From contig JAQWJG010000019.1 in NCBI GenBank assembly GCA_029248485.1, positions 1-7,632 on the forward strand: DNA of 7,632 nt. Direction: 5' to 3'. Below are positions 1 through 6,710 of this stretch, in pieces; within the stretch, counting starts at the first letter, position 1; every line of letters starts with the position of its first letter. The translations under genes were made by a program, and so were the position numbers. Origin of the DNA: SAR86 cluster bacterium (GTDB taxonomy: Bacteria > Pseudomonadota > Gammaproteobacteria > SAR86 > D2472). The notes under the pieces are model-generated. The model saw nothing but the letters and a program-made list of their open reading frames with translations. It was not told the DNA's origin and did not search any database.

Positions 1-13
1 GTTAAGCAAATGA
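1..13 (+). CDS. sucC: probable 3' end of sucC (succinyl-CoA synthetase beta subunit), partial
   Basis: Only the last codons could be present. Reading from base 2 gives Leu-Ser-Lys and a TGA at 11-13 that overlaps the sucD ATG as ATGA, a common arrangement for translationally coupled subunits. A second possibility is a TAA at 3-5 in another frame, leaving a 4-base gap before sucD. The call rests on the near-universal sucC-sucD gene order in proteobacteria rather than on recognisable protein sequence, so confidence is low. Confidence 0.35.
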
Positions 14-879
14 GTATATTGGTAGATAAGAATACACGTCTTTTAGTCCAAGGTTTCACAGGCTCGCAAGCGACCTTGCATTCAGAGCAGTCAATAGAGT
101 ATGGAACAAATATTGTTGGAGGAGTTACTCCAGGCAAAGGAGGGCAAGAGCATTTAGGCGCTCCTGTGTTTAATTCAGTTCATGAGGCTATGGAAGCAGT
201 TCAGCCGAATGCTTCAATTATTTTTGTTCCAGCGCAATTTTGCAAAGACTCAATTTTAGAAGCTGCTGATGCTGGAATTAAATTAATAATTTGTATTACT
301 GAAGGCGTGCCAACTTTGGATATGCTTATTGTAAAAAAGAGAATTGATGAACTGGGAATCACCTTAATTGGTCCTAACTGCCCAGGAATAATAACTCCAG
401 GTGAAGCAAAATTGGGAATAATGCCGGGCAGTATTCACAAGAAAGGCTCAGTCGGAATTATCTCTAGATCTGGTACCTTGACCTATGAAGCAGTGAAACA
501 AACAACTGATCTAGGTCTTGGTCAAAGCACATGCGTTGGTATTGGAGGAGACCCAATACCAGGAACCTCTTTTATTGATGTTTTAATAATGATGCAAGAG
601 GACGAGCAGACTAAAGCAATTGTCATGGTAGGTGAAATTGGAGGAACCGCTGAAGAAGAAGCAGCAGATTATATTAAAGAAAATGTTTCTAAACCTGTCA
701 TTTCTTATATAGCAGGTCAAACAGCGCCAGTAGGAAAGAGGATGGGGCATGCAGGCGCAATAATTGCAGGTGGCAAGGGTACCGCTGCAGATAAAATAAA
801 AAAACTAGAAGAATGCGGAGTTCACATAGCTGAAAATTTACTCCAAATTGGAGTAAAGGCTAAGGAAGTATTGAGCTAG
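10..879 (+). CDS. sucD: succinyl-CoA synthetase (ADP/GDP-forming), alpha subunit SucD
   Basis: SucD is the alpha subunit of the cytosolic TCA enzyme that converts succinyl-CoA to succinate with substrate-level phosphorylation; it works as a complex with SucC. The 289-residue protein has exactly the E. coli length and aligns by eye from end to end. The N-terminal CoA-binding Rossmann domain (about residues 1-125) contains QGFTGSQ at 14-20 and GGVTPGKGG near 37-45. The ligase domain carries GPNCPG at 121-126, SRSGTLTYE at 152-160 and the active-site loop GKRMGHAGA, in which His247 (codon 748-750) matches the phosphohistidine known as H246 in E. coli numbering without Met. The ATG at 10 gives the family N-terminus MSILVDKNT. 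The ribosome binding site lies at or before the window edge. It is probably the last gene of its operon: the next gene is convergent, and its 3' end overlaps the last 20 bases of sucD. Confidence 0.98.
   Translation: MSILVDKNTRLLVQGFTGSQATLHSEQSIEYGTNIVGGVTPGKGGQEHLGAPVFNSVHEAMEAVQPNASIIFVPAQFCKDSILEAADAGIKLIICITEGVPTLDMLIVKKRIDELGITLIGPNCPGIITPGEAKLGIMPGSIHKKGSVGIISRSGTLTYEAVKQTTDLGLGQSTCVGIGGDPIPGTSFIDVLIMMQEDEQTKAIVMVGEIGGTAEEEAADYIKENVSKPVISYIAGQTAPVGKRMGHAGAIIAGGKGTAADKIKKLEECGVHIAENLLQIGVKAKEVLS
833..857 (-). terminator. probable intrinsic terminator of norM, embedded in the end of sucD
   Basis: A perfect 10-base inverted repeat, TTTACTCCAA at 837-846 and TTGGAGTAAA at 848-857, is separated by one base. 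As RNA it can form a 9-bp stem with a 3-base loop. Read on the minus strand, the stem starts 2 bases after the norM stop codon (860-862) and is followed directly by four U residues (833-836), which is terminator layout. Read on the plus strand there is no U tract after the stem. The repeat lies entirely inside sucD codons. The stem has only four G-C pairs and the U run is short, so efficiency is uncertain; it could also be a protein-binding palindrome. Confidence 0.6.
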
Positions 880-2263
880 ATTTAGTTATAAATTTATTAG
901 CAATATAATTAAGTCTTGGAATAATTAAACTTGCAAATGCTGTGAGCCCAGTAATCATTCCTATCCAAATACCAGCAGGGCCTAAAGCATCACCAAATAA
1001 ACCATAGTAAGTTAAGTAATATCCAGCAGGTAAGGCAATAAACCAATAGGTTAAAATTAACATTAGCATTGGAGCAAAAGTATCTTTATAGCCTCTTAAG
1101 CTTCCCAAAGCACCCATTTGCATTCCATCAGGAATCTGAAAGATTGCTGCAAAAAGCAGGAGATTTATTGCTATCGCTATAACAGCCAAATCTTCTGAAT
1201 AAAGTGAAACAAGAGCGTCTCTAAAAGACAGAATTATTGCTGTATTTAAAATTGCACCAACCAAGCAAATTAATATAGCGATGTGAGAGGCGTATTTAGC
1301 TTTACGTAACTCTTTTTCACCAATTAAGTTACCTATTCTTGTTGCTGCAGCTAACCCAAAAGATAGTGGCAATATAAATAAAACGCTTGCTATATTTATT
1401 GCTACTGTATGGGCGCTAATTACTGTTGCTCCAAGCGATCCTAATATCAATGCTGCACCTGAAAACATACTTAATTCTACAAATACACCAAATCCAATAG
1501 GCACACCTAATTTAAGTGCTTCTTTTGTAGTATCAGCATTAGGTCCAGAAAATTTTGAGAATAATTTTGTAGGTTCATATTCTTTCTTCTTAAGAATTAC
1601 TAGTATCAACACAAACAAACCAATAATTATATTTATCGAAGTTGCAATTCCACAGCCAACTCCACCCATGGGAGGTATTCCAAAATATCCATAGACAAAA
1701 ATGATATCAAGAGGAATATTTAATAGCATGCCAATAAATGCAACCCAAAAAACTGGAAGAGTTAGGCCCATACCTTCGCTATAGCAACGAAGACATGTAA
1801 ATAGCATGTTGGCGACAAAACCAAATGACATAGCTTTTAAATATCCATCCGAAATCTGAGCAATATTTTCCTCAATATCAAAGTAAGGAATAAAAAAGCT
1901 TAGATTTCTGTATAGAATAAAACCAATTAAACCTAGCGCTATACTAACCCACAGTATTTCTCGAACCTTTTGTCCGATTTCTTCATATTTCCTTGCTCCG
2001 AATAGCTGGGCAACTATGGGAGTTACAGCAAATAAACAGCCGCCAAGAAGAAAATAAAAAGGCATGGATAGAGCATTGCCTACGGCTAGCCCAGATAAAT
2101 CAAGTGCACTTGCTCGACCAGCAACAATGGTATCTGTAACTCCCATCCCCATATATGAAATTTGAGATCCATAGATTGGTATACCTATTTTTAGTAGTTG
2201 CTTTAGCTCTTTTAGTAATTTTTTCAAAAAAATAAACCCAGAAATTTCTCGGTACTTTATCAT
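860..2263 (-). CDS. norM: MATE-family multidrug/cation antiporter, NorM type
   Basis: This is an inner-membrane multidrug efflux protein of the MATE superfamily, which exports cationic drugs and other toxic compounds in exchange for Na+ or H+. The 467-residue product is very hydrophobic, with about twelve predicted membrane segments in two six-helix halves (roughly 20-225 and 248-455) and a charged linker near 225-245. It matches NorM proteins along its whole length, for example [12 protein letters not shown] at 194-205 and GSLRGYKDT at 387-395. Three acidic residues essential in Vibrio NorM (D36, E255, D371) have counterparts at D44, E263 and D379, all shifted by the same eight positions, which argues for a working cation site. 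The start ATG (2261-2263) has only a weak GGGA about 12 bases upstream; the N-terminus is slightly longer than in E. coli and a TTG at codon 13 is a possible alternative. The gene is monocistronic here, divergent from the acyltransferase and convergent with sucD. The natural substrate cannot be told from sequence. Confidence 0.95.
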   Translation of the reverse strand: MIKYREISGFIFLKKLLKELKQLLKIGIPIYGSQISYMGMGVTDTIVAGRASALDLSGLAVGNALSMPFYFLLGGCLFAVTPIVAQLFGARKYEEIGQKVREILWVSIALGLIGFILYRNLSFFIPYFDIEENIAQISDGYLKAMSFGFVANMLFTCLRCYSEGMGLTLPVFWVAFIGMLLNIPLDIIFVYGYFGIPPMGGVGCGIATSINIIIGLFVLILVILKKKEYEPTKLFSKFSGPNADTTKEALKLGVPIGFGVFVELSMFSGAALILGSLGATVISAHTVAINIASVLFILPLSFGLAAATRIGNLIGEKELRKAKYASHIAILICLVGAILNTAIILSFRDALVSLYSEDLAVIAIAINLLLFAAIFQIPDGMQMGALGSLRGYKDTFAPMLMLILTYWFIALPAGYYLTYYGLFGDALGPAGIWIGMITGLTAFASLIIPRLNYIANKFITKSSSILP

Positions 2264-2282
2264 ATAAGAATCATCCCAAAAT

Positions 2283-2286
2283 GGAG
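2283..2286 (+). promoter_or_regulatory. Shine-Dalgarno GGAG that selects the ATT start at 2294
   Basis: GGAG is followed by the 7-base spacer AAATAAA and then ATT at 2294-2296, the first codon that gives a sensible N-terminus for the acyltransferase. The spacing is ideal for bacterial initiation. The nearby ATG at 2281 overlaps this motif, has no purine-rich site of its own upstream, and reaches a TAA after three codons, so it cannot use this site. Confidence 0.6.
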
Positions 2287-2293
2287 AAATAAA

Positions 2294-3013
2294 ATTAGAA
2301 AAGACAGTAGACCATATTGGCTAAAAAAAATTATCTCTAAGCTTACTGCACGTTATGTAAATCACTTTCTTAGACCGCAATTTAAGCATCTCGGAAAGGG
2401 AACGGTATTTTTTAAACCTCAATTTATTAAGTTATTTGGTTCAAATATTTCTGTTGGCGATTTTCCTACATTTATTTCTGCTCCCGATGATTACATTCAA
2501 ATAACAAGCTGGGATGCTGGGGAATGGAATGGTGAAGTTGATATTGGGAGCTATGTATTAATTTCTCCCGGAGTTCGAATTATGGCTGCTGACAAAATCT
2601 CAATTGGAGATTCATGCATGTTTGGACATGGTGCATGCATTACTGATGCAGATTGGCATGGAATTTATGATAGAACAAAAGTTGTTGGCGATCCGAAACC
2701 TGTTGTTCTTGAAGAAAATGTTTGGGTTGGTGAAGATGCAATGATCTGTAAAGGGGTTAGGATAGGAGAAAATAGCATTATTGGAGCCAGATCAGTTGTC
2801 ACAAAAGATGTTCCAAATAATACAATTTATGCAGGCAATCCTGCGACATTTATTCGAAATCTAGATGAAGGTGAATTTATTACTAGAAAAGATTTTTTTA
2901 AAGATCCCACAAAATTAGCTCATGATTTTGATTTACTTGATCAGTACTCACTTGGAAATAATAGTCTGTGGGGATGGATTAAAAGTATTGTCTGGAGAGA
3001 TAAGAGCCATTGA
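2294..3013 (+). CDS. left-handed beta-helix (hexapeptide-repeat) acyltransferase, probable ATT start
   Basis: This is a 239-residue transferase of the trimeric hexapeptide-repeat family (WcaF/WbbJ/Maa-like), which usually moves acetyl or another acyl group from CoA onto a sugar or polysaccharide precursor; the acceptor here is unknown. Hexapeptide rungs with the G-x-x-I/V pattern run from about 50 to 190: VDIGSYVLISPGVRI at 82-96, KISIGD, NVWVGEDAMICKGVRIGENSIIGARSVV, then the cap NTIYAGNPA. His122 in DADWH is a candidate catalytic histidine. A helical tail follows. The first in-frame ATG, 2582, lies inside the helix (codon 97) and would remove several rungs. Upstream of it the frame stays open past 2264 without any ATG, GTG or TTG, and encodes a convincing N-terminus (RPYWLKKIISKLTARYVNHF). 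ATT at 2294 is the best start because of its GGAG. The alternative is a one-base indel or frameshift after ATG 2281. The stop overlaps the pdxB start, so the two are likely co-transcribed; there is no clear biochemical link between them. Confidence 0.8.
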   Translation: MRKDSRPYWLKKIISKLTARYVNHFLRPQFKHLGKGTVFFKPQFIKLFGSNISVGDFPTFISAPDDYIQITSWDAGEWNGEVDIGSYVLISPGVRIMAADKISIGDSCMFGHGACITDADWHGIYDRTKVVGDPKPVVLEENVWVGEDAMICKGVRIGENSIIGARSVVTKDVPNNTIYAGNPATFIRNLDEGEFITRKDFFKDPTKLAHDFDLLDQYSLGNNSLWGWIKSIVWRDKSH

Positions 3014-4134
3014 TTAAGATTGTTTCAGATTCACAAATTCCAAATATCGAGCAAAAACTATCTGAGTTTTTTGCTGATGAGTATTCACTTAAATATTTTG
3101 CATATGATGACCTCACCTCAAACAACCTAAAAGACGTGGACGCACTCTTGGTTCGATCAACTACGCAGGTAGACAAAGAGTTATGTGATCATTCGCCAAT
3201 CAAGTTTGTTGGCTCAGCAACCGCAGGAATCAATCACCTGGATATTGAATATTTAGAAACCCAAAATATTTCATGGTCGCATGCTCCAGGCTGCAATGCA
3301 TTTAGTGTTATTCATTATGTAATGGCTGCTTTGGGAGAGCTAGTTAAAGAGGGTCTTTTTAATGTTCGACAAAGCATTGGAATCATTGGATATGGCAATA
3401 TTGGTAAAAGGCTGTATCAATTGCTTTCTGCTCTTAACATTGAGGTATACGCTTGCGATCCGTTGTTAAAAGATACCCACTTGGTTACTATGGAAAAAGT
3501 ATTGTCATGTGACCTCATAACAATTCATGTTCCATATTCAAAAAAAGGCGCTTATCCTACAAGCGATCTGCTCAATCAATCGCACAGTAGCTTTCTAAAA
3601 GATAAAATCTTGATCAATACATCAAGAGGAGGGGTTGTCTGCGAGAAGTTAGTCACAGAATCTGATGACTTAATTTATGTTGCAGATGTATGGGTGGATG
3701 AGCCAATACCATCCATAACTACTATCCAAAATGCATTTATCTCAACGCCTCACATAGCTGGCTACAGCATTGAAGGTAAAATTAACGGAACGAGTGTAAT
3801 TGCTTCAGAATGCGCAAAAGCATTTGATTGTCTTAAAGAGAGTGATTCAGCAAATAATCAATTAATGAATTGGCCTCATGGGCTACAATATATTGTACGT
3901 GACATGCATGCTCATGGATTCCCCTTGGCTATGTTCAAAAGTGAGTTAGATTTATGCGCTATCTCTAACTCGTTTAAGGATATTTCAAACCATAATCTTG
4001 CTGATGGGTTCAAAGACCTTAGAGCCAACCATGCTCCAAGGCATGATTTCAATGCTTATTCATATCAGAATGTAGTTGACCTAGATGAAGCTATTAATTT
4101 AGATTTTTTTAATTCTCTAAGATCTTTAAAGTAG
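3010..4134 (+). CDS. pdxB: 4-phosphoerythronate dehydrogenase PdxB (vitamin B6 synthesis)
   Basis: PdxB oxidises 4-phospho-D-erythronate to the 2-oxo acid, the second step of the DXP-dependent pyridoxal 5'-phosphate pathway (between Epd and SerC), in the cytosol with a tightly held NAD. The 374-residue protein belongs to the D-2-hydroxyacid dehydrogenase family and has PdxB-specific features: KFVGSATAG at 65-73, APGCNA at 92-97, the Rossmann G-Y-G-N-I-G at 127-132 with Asp150 ending the second strand, NTSRGGVV with catalytic Arg206, DVWVDEP with Glu231, and PHIAGYSIEGK with His248. A C-terminal extension of about 100 residues corresponds to the PdxB dimerisation domain and ends with an LRANHAPRHDF stretch like the E. 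coli one; E. coli PdxB has 378 residues. The start is TTG at 3010-3012, overlapping the TGA of the acyltransferase (TTGA), with GGAGAG at 2994-2999 about 10 bases upstream. A rare start codon plus overlap suggests translation depends on the upstream gene. Confidence 0.95.
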   Translation: MIKIVSDSQIPNIEQKLSEFFADEYSLKYFAYDDLTSNNLKDVDALLVRSTTQVDKELCDHSPIKFVGSATAGINHLDIEYLETQNISWSHAPGCNAFSVIHYVMAALGELVKEGLFNVRQSIGIIGYGNIGKRLYQLLSALNIEVYACDPLLKDTHLVTMEKVLSCDLITIHVPYSKKGAYPTSDLLNQSHSSFLKDKILINTSRGGVVCEKLVTESDDLIYVADVWVDEPIPSITTIQNAFISTPHIAGYSIEGKINGTSVIASECAKAFDCLKESDSANNQLMNWPHGLQYIVRDMHAHGFPLAMFKSELDLCAISNSFKDISNHNLADGFKDLRANHAPRHDFNAYSYQNVVDLDEAINLDFFNSLRSLK

Positions 4135-4260
4135 ATATAACAAATTACTTTAGATAAAAGGTACCAAAGGAATATTGCAACTGGAGATTAGCGCAAGGAT
4201 AGAAAGTATTCTAAGAAATTTTAAGATACTTAATTTTTTCATCTAACAATTATTGCACAC
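4135..4260. other. convergent intergenic gap between pdxB and selO
   Basis: This 126-base gap is the longest non-coding stretch in the window. It is AT-rich, separates two convergent stop codons, and contains one imperfect hairpin (4204-4231) but no convincing open frame, tRNA-like fold or repeat. Confidence 0.8.
4204..4239 (+). terminator. weak possible intrinsic terminator of the acyltransferase-pdxB unit
   Basis: AAGTAT at 4204-4209 can pair with ATACTT at 4226-4231; the 16-base interior allows a few more imperfect pairs. Six T residues follow at 4234-4239. The place, about 70 bases after the pdxB stop and before a convergent gene, is right for a terminator, but the stem is short and almost all A-T. 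On the minus strand the same stem is followed only by a short T run, so any effect on selO transcripts would be weaker. Confidence 0.35.
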
Positions 4261-5685
4261 TTAAGAAGAGCAGGAAATCTCTAAATCTTTTGCCCACATT
4301 GGAGATTTATTCGCAAATTTCTGATGCTCTATCAATTCTTCAAAAGGCTGGGTCATGACAATCATTAAAGTTTCTAGCTTTGAAAAATCATTGACTTCTG
4401 CCGCTTCAATTGCCTCTTGTGCCATATAGTTTCTTAAGATGAACTTTGGGTTAACCTGGTTCATTAGCTGCAATCTTTTATCTTTTGACAAGGTTTCTTT
4501 GGCATGTCTTTCTAGAAAAGAGACAATCCAGCTTTTTGAAATTTCTGAGTTTAGCTCTGGAGAATTTTTTTTAGCTAGGGCTTGTGTGAGATTTCTAAAA
4601 GTATTGGTGTAATCCAGTTTTTCAGATTCCATAATATCTAATAGACCCTGAATTAAATTAGCATCTTCGGGTTGTGCTTGGTCTAGACCTAGTTTTTTTC
4701 GATAAAGTTCCGCTAAAGTATCTTGAAAGATTGCTTCATAGGTCTGCAGAACCTCACCTTGACTCTCTTCAGAGATAAGTGAGGATAGGGCATGCCCCAA
4801 TGCAGAACAATTCCATAACCCAATGTAAGGTTGATTTTTGAATGCATACCTACCTTGATGATCAGAATGATTGCATACATGGCTTGGATTGTAATCTTCC
4901 ATAAAACCATAAGGGCCGTAATCAAATGTCTCTCCTAAAATGCTCATATTATCAGTATTCATTACTCCGTGATTGAAACCACAGGCTTGCCAGCGAGCAA
5001 TCATCTTTGCTGTTTCCTTAACGATTACTCTAAAAAAATCTACGTATGCATTTTTAGTTTTAGAGAAATATTGAGGATAAGAATTAATACAAAAATCTGC
5101 CAGAGCTTTAACATGCTCATGTTTATTGTTGTAGTGAAAGTATTCAAAGCTTCCAAATCTGATGTGAGTTTTTGCAGTTCTTACAAGCATTGCAGCAGAC
5201 TCACTTTTTTCTCTTATTACCATCTCATCACTGCCAATAATCATCAAGGCTCTTGATGTAGGGATAGATAGGGCATGCATTGCCTCACCACATAAGTACT
5301 CTCTTATTACAGATCTTAGAACAGCTCGGCCATCTCCAAAGCGAGAATAAGGAGTTTTACCAGCACCTTTTAGATGAATATCTAATAACCCTTCATTAGA
5401 GTTTATCTGAGCAAAAAGCAAGCCTCTTCCATCACCAAGTTGTTCCACATATTGACCAAATTGATGTCCCGAGTAAACCATAGATAATGGTTTTAAAGAA
5501 CCTATTTTTTTACTGCCATTAAAAATTTTTAAAAGCTCTTGATGTTCTGTATCCTCCATGCCAAGTGCCTTTTTCATAGCATGGTTTTCAATAACTATTT
5601 TGGGATTATCAAATCCTTGCCAATCTTGGAGTGTAAAAAATTCTTCTGGAAGTTCAGAAAAATTATGAGTTAGAAATGGGGGCAT
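4261..5685 (-). CDS. selO: SelO (YdiU) protein adenylyltransferase, Cys form
   Basis: SelO is a kinase-fold pseudokinase that transfers AMP from ATP to Ser, Thr or Tyr of target proteins and is linked to redox stress. The 474 residues are close to the E. coli length (478) and match throughout. Visible motifs are YSGHQFG at 71-77, GDGRG at 84-88, HLKGAGKTPYSR at 104-115 with the nucleotide-binding Lys106, GDGRAVLRS at 118-125, NHGVMNTDNMS at 238-248 with Asp245 and Asn246, and metal-binding Asp255 in FDYGPYGF. Cys271 in CNHSDHQGRY and Cys472 in the terminal SCSS correspond to the E. coli C272/C476 pair reported to form a regulatory disulfide. The terminal Cys is encoded by TGC, not a selenocysteine TGA. 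The ATG immediately follows the stop of the upstream oxidoreductase (TAAATG) with a modest AAGG site 6 bases before it, so it is translated as the last gene of the ligase-LLM-selO operon. No terminator is evident on its strand after the TAA. Confidence 0.96.
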   Translation of the reverse strand: MPPFLTHNFSELPEEFFTLQDWQGFDNPKIVIENHAMKKALGMEDTEHQELLKIFNGSKKIGSLKPLSMVYSGHQFGQYVEQLGDGRGLLFAQINSNEGLLDIHLKGAGKTPYSRFGDGRAVLRSVIREYLCGEAMHALSIPTSRALMIIGSDEMVIREKSESAAMLVRTAKTHIRFGSFEYFHYNNKHEHVKALADFCINSYPQYFSKTKNAYVDFFRVIVKETAKMIARWQACGFNHGVMNTDNMSILGETFDYGPYGFMEDYNPSHVCNHSDHQGRYAFKNQPYIGLWNCSALGHALSSLISEESQGEVLQTYEAIFQDTLAELYRKKLGLDQAQPEDANLIQGLLDIMESEKLDYTNTFRNLTQALAKKNSPELNSEISKSWIVSFLERHAKETLSKDKRLQLMNQVNPKFILRNYMAQEAIEAAEVNDFSKLETLMIVMTQPFEELIEHQKFANKSPMWAKDLEISCSS

Positions 5686-6708
5686 TTAAGCCTTGGCAAT
5701 TTGAATTAAATTAGCAACATGCTCATCTTTAGAGTGGTCAGCACCTAAATGCTCAACCTCATTCCACATAGCTGCACTGCATATCGGACCAAGTTCATTT
5801 TTGAGCGCATTTGCAACCTCAATGCCTGTTCCACAAAAACCGAGCGTTTCAACCATATCATCAGTTACGAGAGCAAACATTTCTTCCCATTTTCCTTCAA
5901 TAGATAATTTATGAAGAGCTTCATTTATGTCTCCCCATCCGTGAAACTCAAGCGCCGGTCTATAGGTCCTAGTTGAAGCATAAAAACTAATCCTTGCAGC
6001 AACATTTCTTTTAGCTATTTTAAGGTCTTCCTCTGTTTCACCAGTGGCAATAAAGCCACCCCAAAGAAGCTCACATTCTCTTGGATCTCTATTTGATCTT
6101 TTTGCTCCCTCAGCTACTGCTGGCAAAATAATATCATTGATATATTTTGGAGAGCACATAGGATGTAGCAATAATCCATCAGCTACCTCGCCAGCGATTC
6201 TTGCCATTCCAGGCCCAAGACCAGAAACATAAATTGGAGGCAAATCACAATCCATAGGTGGCGGTGTAAACATTGGAGTCATCAGGGTATGGGTATAATG
6301 TTCGCCTTGAAAGTCCAATTTTTCTCCTGTTTTCCAAGTGTTCCAAATGGCTTTGACGGCAAGAATATATTCTCGCATTCTTGGTGCAGGTGGAGACCAA
6401 GGTACGCTGAACCTTCTTTCATTGTGCCCTTTAACTTGCGTTCCTAAACCAAGTTGAAAACGACCATCGCTAAATGACTGTAAGTCCCAACCCATGTTTG
6501 CAACGGTCATAGGACTCCTTGGAAAGGCTATAGCTAATCCAGTCCTTACAATCATTTTTTTGGAATGTTCCAATCCAAGTAGAACAGGAAGGAAAGGCTC
6601 ATTGTTTAGCTCTCCAGAAACGAGCGCATCATACCCAAGAGATTCTGCATGTTTGACTATCTCGATAGTATTTTTTGACAAACCAGGTATGTAGGTTTCT
6701 ATTCTCAT
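5686..6708 (-). CDS. LLM-class (luciferase-like) F420- or FMN-dependent oxidoreductase, MSMEG_2256-like
   Basis: This is a cytosolic TIM-barrel oxidoreductase of the bacterial luciferase-like superfamily, resembling the family named after mycobacterial MSMEG_2256, annotated as probable F420-dependent enzymes. The 340-residue protein shows the typical opening MRIETYIPGL, SGE at 31-33, AFPRSPMTVANMGWDLQSFS at 61-80, GRFQLGLGTQVKGHNERRF at 82-100, a conserved REYILAVKAIW at 112-122, HYTHTLMTP near 137-145, and GLGPGMARIAGEVADGLLLHP at about 163-183. I chose the ATG at 6706-6708 rather than an in-frame ATG 45 bases upstream: the longer form adds a non-conserved basic leader overlapping the end of the ligase gene, whereas this start lies 2 bases after that gene's TAA. 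The selO ATG directly follows its stop. Substrate and cofactor are unknown; F420 is not expected in most gammaproteobacteria, so FMN is possible. Its ligase neighbour suggests action on a CoA-linked or lipid-like substrate. Confidence 0.88.
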   Translation of the reverse strand: MRIETYIPGLSKNTIEIVKHAESLGYDALVSGELNNEPFLPVLLGLEHSKKMIVRTGLAIAFPRSPMTVANMGWDLQSFSDGRFQLGLGTQVKGHNERRFSVPWSPPAPRMREYILAVKAIWNTWKTGEKLDFQGEHYTHTLMTPMFTPPPMDCDLPPIYVSGLGPGMARIAGEVADGLLLHPMCSPKYINDIILPAVAEGAKRSNRDPRECELLWGGFIATGETEEDLKIAKRNVAARISFYASTRTYRPALEFHGWGDINEALHKLSIEGKWEEMFALVTDDMVETLGFCGTGIEVANALKNELGPICSAAMWNEVEHLGADHSKDEHVANLIQIAKA

Positions 6709-6710
6709 AT

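Noticed and set aside
2263..2268. TATAAG as a -10 element for the acyltransferase
   Set aside because: It is close to the consensus and well placed, but no acceptable -35 hexamer lies 16-18 bases upstream, and in DNA this AT-rich such hexamers are common by chance.
2323..2330. Run of eight A residues near the acyltransferase N-terminus as a frameshift site
   Set aside because: The acyltransferase frame is open and protein-like on both sides of the run, while the other two frames hit stops close by (TAA at 2322, for example), so no shift here is needed.
2330..2361. Minus-strand TTTACA and GATAAT hexamers as a norM promoter
   Set aside because: The hexamers are good but the spacing is 20 bases, outside the usual range, and they lie inside the acyltransferase coding region.
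2614..2640. Inverted repeat ATGCATG / CATGCAT with a 13-base spacer
   Set aside because: The core ATGCAT is self-palindromic, so two copies automatically look inverted; it lies in conserved coding sequence with no U tract or regulatory context.
2582..3013. Short 143-residue acyltransferase starting at the ATG at 2582
   Set aside because: This start cuts into the beta helix, has no proper ribosome site, and ignores 96 upstream codons in the same open frame that read as family-like protein.
4261..4275. Selenocysteine codon at the end of selO
   Set aside because: The codon at the relevant position is TGC (Cys), and the gene ends with an ordinary TAA; no in-frame TGA is present.
4969..5256. Plus-strand open frame opposite selO (and similar ones at 6044-6232, 6494-6694, 6891-7097, 7363-7572, 2979-3176)
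   Set aside because: These are antisense or out-of-frame shadows of strongly conserved genes, with no recognisable domains or ribosome sites.
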